Shown in pieces: positions 61,879 through 64,000 of a DNA stretch of 64,000 bases; within the stretch, counting starts at the first letter, position 1, and the number at the start of each line of letters is the position of its first letter. Source of the DNA: Pandoraea faecigallinarum (GTDB lineage Bacteria; Pseudomonadota; Gammaproteobacteria; Burkholderiales; Burkholderiaceae); NCBI RefSeq assembly GCF_001029105.3, contig NZ_CP011807.3:682001-746000 (forward strand), in the 5' to 3' direction. The notes below the pieces were generated by a model. The model did not search any database. It worked only from the letters and a program-made list of their open reading frames with translations, and was not told the origin of the DNA. The translations under genes and the position numbers were made by a program.

Positions 61879-62201
61879 GATCGTCTCGGCAGGTGAAGTG
61901 GTTTGCAGGGATGACAAATAGGGTCGACGCAAAGATTCGAAGAAAGTTGTCGCCGGGCATTCGAACAAGGCGCCGGAACGTGAAACAAAATTGTGCTCGA
62001 CGTACCGGTGGGTCGGGAAATGCCGGCGAACGTGTTCCGTTGCCCGAAATTCATGCCGCGGCAATGGATTGCCACAACTTTGCGTCATTTCATGTGGGGC
62101 AGTGTAAGTGCGGCGACGCAAAATAGGATTTCGTAAGAGCGCTATGGAAACCCTAGGTTATGCACTAATATTTCTGAAGTTGTTTATATGAGGAAATTAA
62201 A
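61879..62201. other. Divergent region between hpd and the Lrp gene, 323 bp
   Basis: No gene is seen. The part next to the Lrp start (62150-62195) is AT-rich and holds its probable promoter. A site for Lrp-type regulation of both directions is expected here, but I could not pick out a clear palindrome. Confidence 0.55.
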
Positions 62202-62681
62202 GTGCAAAACATCGAGATCGATCGGATCGACATCCGTTTGCTGGGGATCTTGCAGTCCAACGGGCGCATTTCGAATCTGGAACTGGCCGAGGCGATCAAA
62301 CTGTCGCCTGCACAGACGCTGCGCCGCCATCGCCGTCTGGAAGAGATGGGCGTCATCAAAGGCTACGACACCCGGCTCGATGCCCAGCGGCTGGGCTTCA
62401 GTGTCGTGGCGTTCGTTCACGTGACGATGGAGCGCGGCCATATCCGCGACCTGTCGAACTTCAAGGGACTGGTCGCGGAACTCGCGCAAATTCAGGAGTG
62501 TTTCTCCGTGACTGGCGACATCGATTATGTCCTCAAGGTGGTGGCACGCGATCTGAAGGCGTTGTCCGATTTTCTGCTCGACACGCTCATGCGCATTCCG
62601 GGTGTCAGCGCGGTGAAGTCGAGCGTTTGCCTCGATGAGATCAAGTGCACCTCAGCCGTGCCCCTGCAAGCCCTGGCATGA
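62202..62681 (+). CDS. Lrp/AsnC-family transcriptional regulator
   Basis: A 159-residue Lrp-type regulator. The helix-turn-helix at about residues 6-55 (LGILQSNGRISNLELAEAI) is followed by the effector-binding (RAM) domain, with the CFSVTGDIDYVLKVV segment. The start is a GTG at 62202 preceded by GAGGAAATTAA. It is divergent from hpd across 323 bp, which is the usual arrangement for tyrosine- or phenylalanine-responsive activation of hpd. Its 3' end overlaps the convergent MFS gene by 30 bp. Confidence 0.93.
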   Translation: MQNIEIDRIDIRLLGILQSNGRISNLELAEAIKLSPAQTLRRHRRLEEMGVIKGYDTRLDAQRLGFSVVAFVHVTMERGHIRDLSNFKGLVAELAQIQECFSVTGDIDYVLKVVARDLKALSDFLLDTLMRIPGVSAVKSSVCLDEIKCTSAVPLQALA

Positions 62682-63962
62682 TTGGCCGCCACGCGTCGCG
62701 AGCCAGGCGCACAGTACCGCCGCCGCGACCATTGCGCAGCCGGCCCATGGCGTGAGCGCAAGCGCATCGATATCGACGAGCGCGCCGCCCGCGCCCGCGC
62801 CAAGCGCTACGCCAACGTGCATGGCGGCCACGTTCACCCCCACGTTGGCATCGGCATCGTGCGGTGCCGAGCGAATCAAATGGTTCTGTACCACGGGCGA
62901 GATCGACCACGACAGCGATCCCCACACCATCATCGCGACGAGAAAAAACACGGTCTGCCATATGTCACCGTGATAGTGCAGCGCCGCCAGCGGCACGCTC
63001 ATCATCGCAACGAAGAACAGCGCCGGACAGCCGAGGAGCGACGCGACGGGGCCAACGCGATCCGCCGCCCATCCGCCGAGCCACGCCCCCGCGACCCCGG
63101 CCACGCCGAACGCCAGGAACAGCAGACTCATCGTATGGGGCGATGGCGCGAACAGCGATTCCAGGTAAGGCACCAAATAGGCGAACAGCGTGAAGTGGCC
63201 GCCGAGCATTGCAATCGTCACGCCCTGCGCTGCGAGACGCCGCGGTTGCGCAAGAGCGCGAACGTAAGTCCGCAGCGTAAGCACCGCGCTCGGAGCGCTC
63301 GGCGGCAAGACGCGCCAGAGCACGAAGACAAGCGGCGCGCTGGCGAGGGCGATGGCCGCGAAAACGGCGCGCCAGCCGGCCCAGTGTTCGAGCGTCATGC
63401 CCAGCGGCACGCCGAGCACGAGCGAAGCGCTGATGCCCATGAAGATGATGCCGACGGCGCGCCCGTGATACTCGGGCGGTGTGATGTCGGTCGCCAGGCG
63501 AGAGCAGAGCAGCACGATGGTGGCGCAACTCGCGGCCATCGCAATGCGCGTGACAAACAGCGCGGCGTAATCCGGTGCCAGAGCCGCGGCGACGTTGCTC
63601 AACGCGAAGACCACGAGTGCCACGAGCAGCGCGCGCCGGCGCGAATGCCGCGAGAGCCATGCCGCCATCGTGAAGGCCCACAACGCGAACACGGCGGAGA
63701 AGATCGTCGTCAGCTGCCCTGCCGAGGCCGTCGAAACGTTCAGTCCCGTCGCGATGGCCGGGAGTATCCCGGTGCAGATGTTCTCGTCGATGCCGACGAG
63801 GAACACCGTCAGCGCAAGCCACCAGACCCGGCCCGTATGCGGGCGTTGGCGCGTGGCCGCGGGGTTCGCGCAGGCGGGCTTTGCCGCAGCGGCGGGCGCA
63901 GCAGACGAAGCGGAAGAAGGGGACGAAGGGGACGAAGGGGAAGAAGTCGGAACGGATGTCAA
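62652..63962 (-). CDS. MFS transporter, DHA1-type (sugar/drug efflux-like)
   Basis: A 436-residue major-facilitator transporter with about 12 helices; the N-terminal helix VWWLALTVFLVGIDENICTG and the SRHSRRRALL loop between helices 2 and 3 mark the DHA1/arabinose-efflux-like group. The N-terminal 25 residues are a Ser/Pro/Ala-rich tail made by short 9-bp repeats. The TTG start at 63960-63962 is assigned because GGAG lies at proper spacing; the frame stays open to the window edge, so an upstream start is not excluded. The 3' end overlaps the Lrp gene. Confidence 0.85.
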   Translation of the reverse strand: MTSVPTSSPSSPSSPSSASSAAPAAAAKPACANPAATRQRPHTGRVWWLALTVFLVGIDENICTGILPAIATGLNVSTASAGQLTTIFSAVFALWAFTMAAWLSRHSRRRALLVALVVFALSNVAAALAPDYAALFVTRIAMAASCATIVLLCSRLATDITPPEYHGRAVGIIFMGISASLVLGVPLGMTLEHWAGWRAVFAAIALASAPLVFVLWRVLPPSAPSAVLTLRTYVRALAQPRRLAAQGVTIAMLGGHFTLFAYLVPYLESLFAPSPHTMSLLFLAFGVAGVAGAWLGGWAADRVGPVASLLGCPALFFVAMMSVPLAALHYHGDIWQTVFFLVAMMVWGSLSWSISPVVQNHLIRSAPHDADANVGVNVAAMHVGVALGAGAGGALVDIDALALTPWAGCAMVAAAVLCAWLATRGGQSCQGLQGHG

Positions 63963-64000
63963 GGCGGTCTCCGATGTCGTGACATGTGCCGCGCGACACC

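Overview
The window is about 64 kb of GC-rich DNA with dense coding, short intergenic gaps and many 4-base start/stop overlaps. Gene content (several LysR, GntR and HxlR regulators, many ABC and MFS transporters, a 4-hydroxyphenylpyruvate dioxygenase cluster, NAD-dependent formate dehydrogenase) points to a free-living or opportunistic betaproteobacterium of the Burkholderiales. A Pandoraea- or Burkholderia-like organism is my best guess; it rests on gene flavour only, because no rRNA, tRNA or replication gene is present.

Layout. 1-2.4 kb: the 5' end of an MHS-family transporter, divergent from a D-2-hydroxyacid dehydrogenase and a GntR/FCD regulator. 2.4-13.9 kb: a long minus-strand run, probably one catabolic unit, with a VOC protein, a DUF2817 metallo-hydrolase, a quinone-reductase-like enzyme, a hotdog thioesterase, a complete Dpp/Opp-type importer, an acyl-CoA ligase and an SDR. 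14.1-19.6 kb: a LysR regulator divergent from a polar amino-acid-type ABC importer whose genes are interleaved with a ureohydrolase (agmatinase/arginase fold) and a Rid protein, suggesting import and hydrolysis of a guanidino compound. 19.7-22.3 kb: a small exported protein, an HxlR regulator, an orphan periplasmic-binding-like protein and a graveyard of three gene fragments.

22.3-34.1 kb: an accessory island of envelope and signalling genes: an MscS-type channel, a beta-barrel protein, a diguanylate cyclase overlapping a DUF2252 gene, a stand-alone receiver, a DUF2092 protein, an Asn/Val-repeat exported protein, a histidine kinase with a periplasmic ABC-type binding domain, and a HAD-family lipoprotein. 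Four of its intergenic regions carry the same element of about 43 bp, with architecture GGG-N5-GGGCAA-N15-GGGCA and exactly conserved spacing. This looks like an uncharacterised regulon and is the main discovery candidate of the window.

34.4-44.8 kb: an MFS transporter with an aspartoacylase-family hydrolase; a patatin phospholipase with a GntP-like permease; an HxlR regulator divergent from a luciferase-like monooxygenase; a D-amino-acid-dehydrogenase-like flavoprotein; an aldo/keto reductase; and a cytochrome b561. A candidate small RNA with two anti-Shine-Dalgarno motifs lies on the minus strand before the cytochrome gene. 44.8-52 kb: a TonB-dependent receptor, a DUF2946 protein, an OmpW protein and a class A penicillin-binding protein followed by a 22-unit, 12-bp tandem repeat. 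52-57.7 kb: a LysR regulator, a methyltransferase, NAD-dependent formate dehydrogenase with a clear terminator, a GST and an alpha/beta hydrolase. 57.8-64 kb: a tyrosine-catabolism block (aminotransferase, aromatic amino-acid permease, HPPD, divergent Lrp regulator) and an MFS transporter running to the window edge.

I saw no CRISPR array, tRNA, rRNA, transposase or integrase. The only visible gene decay is at 21.8-22.25 kb.
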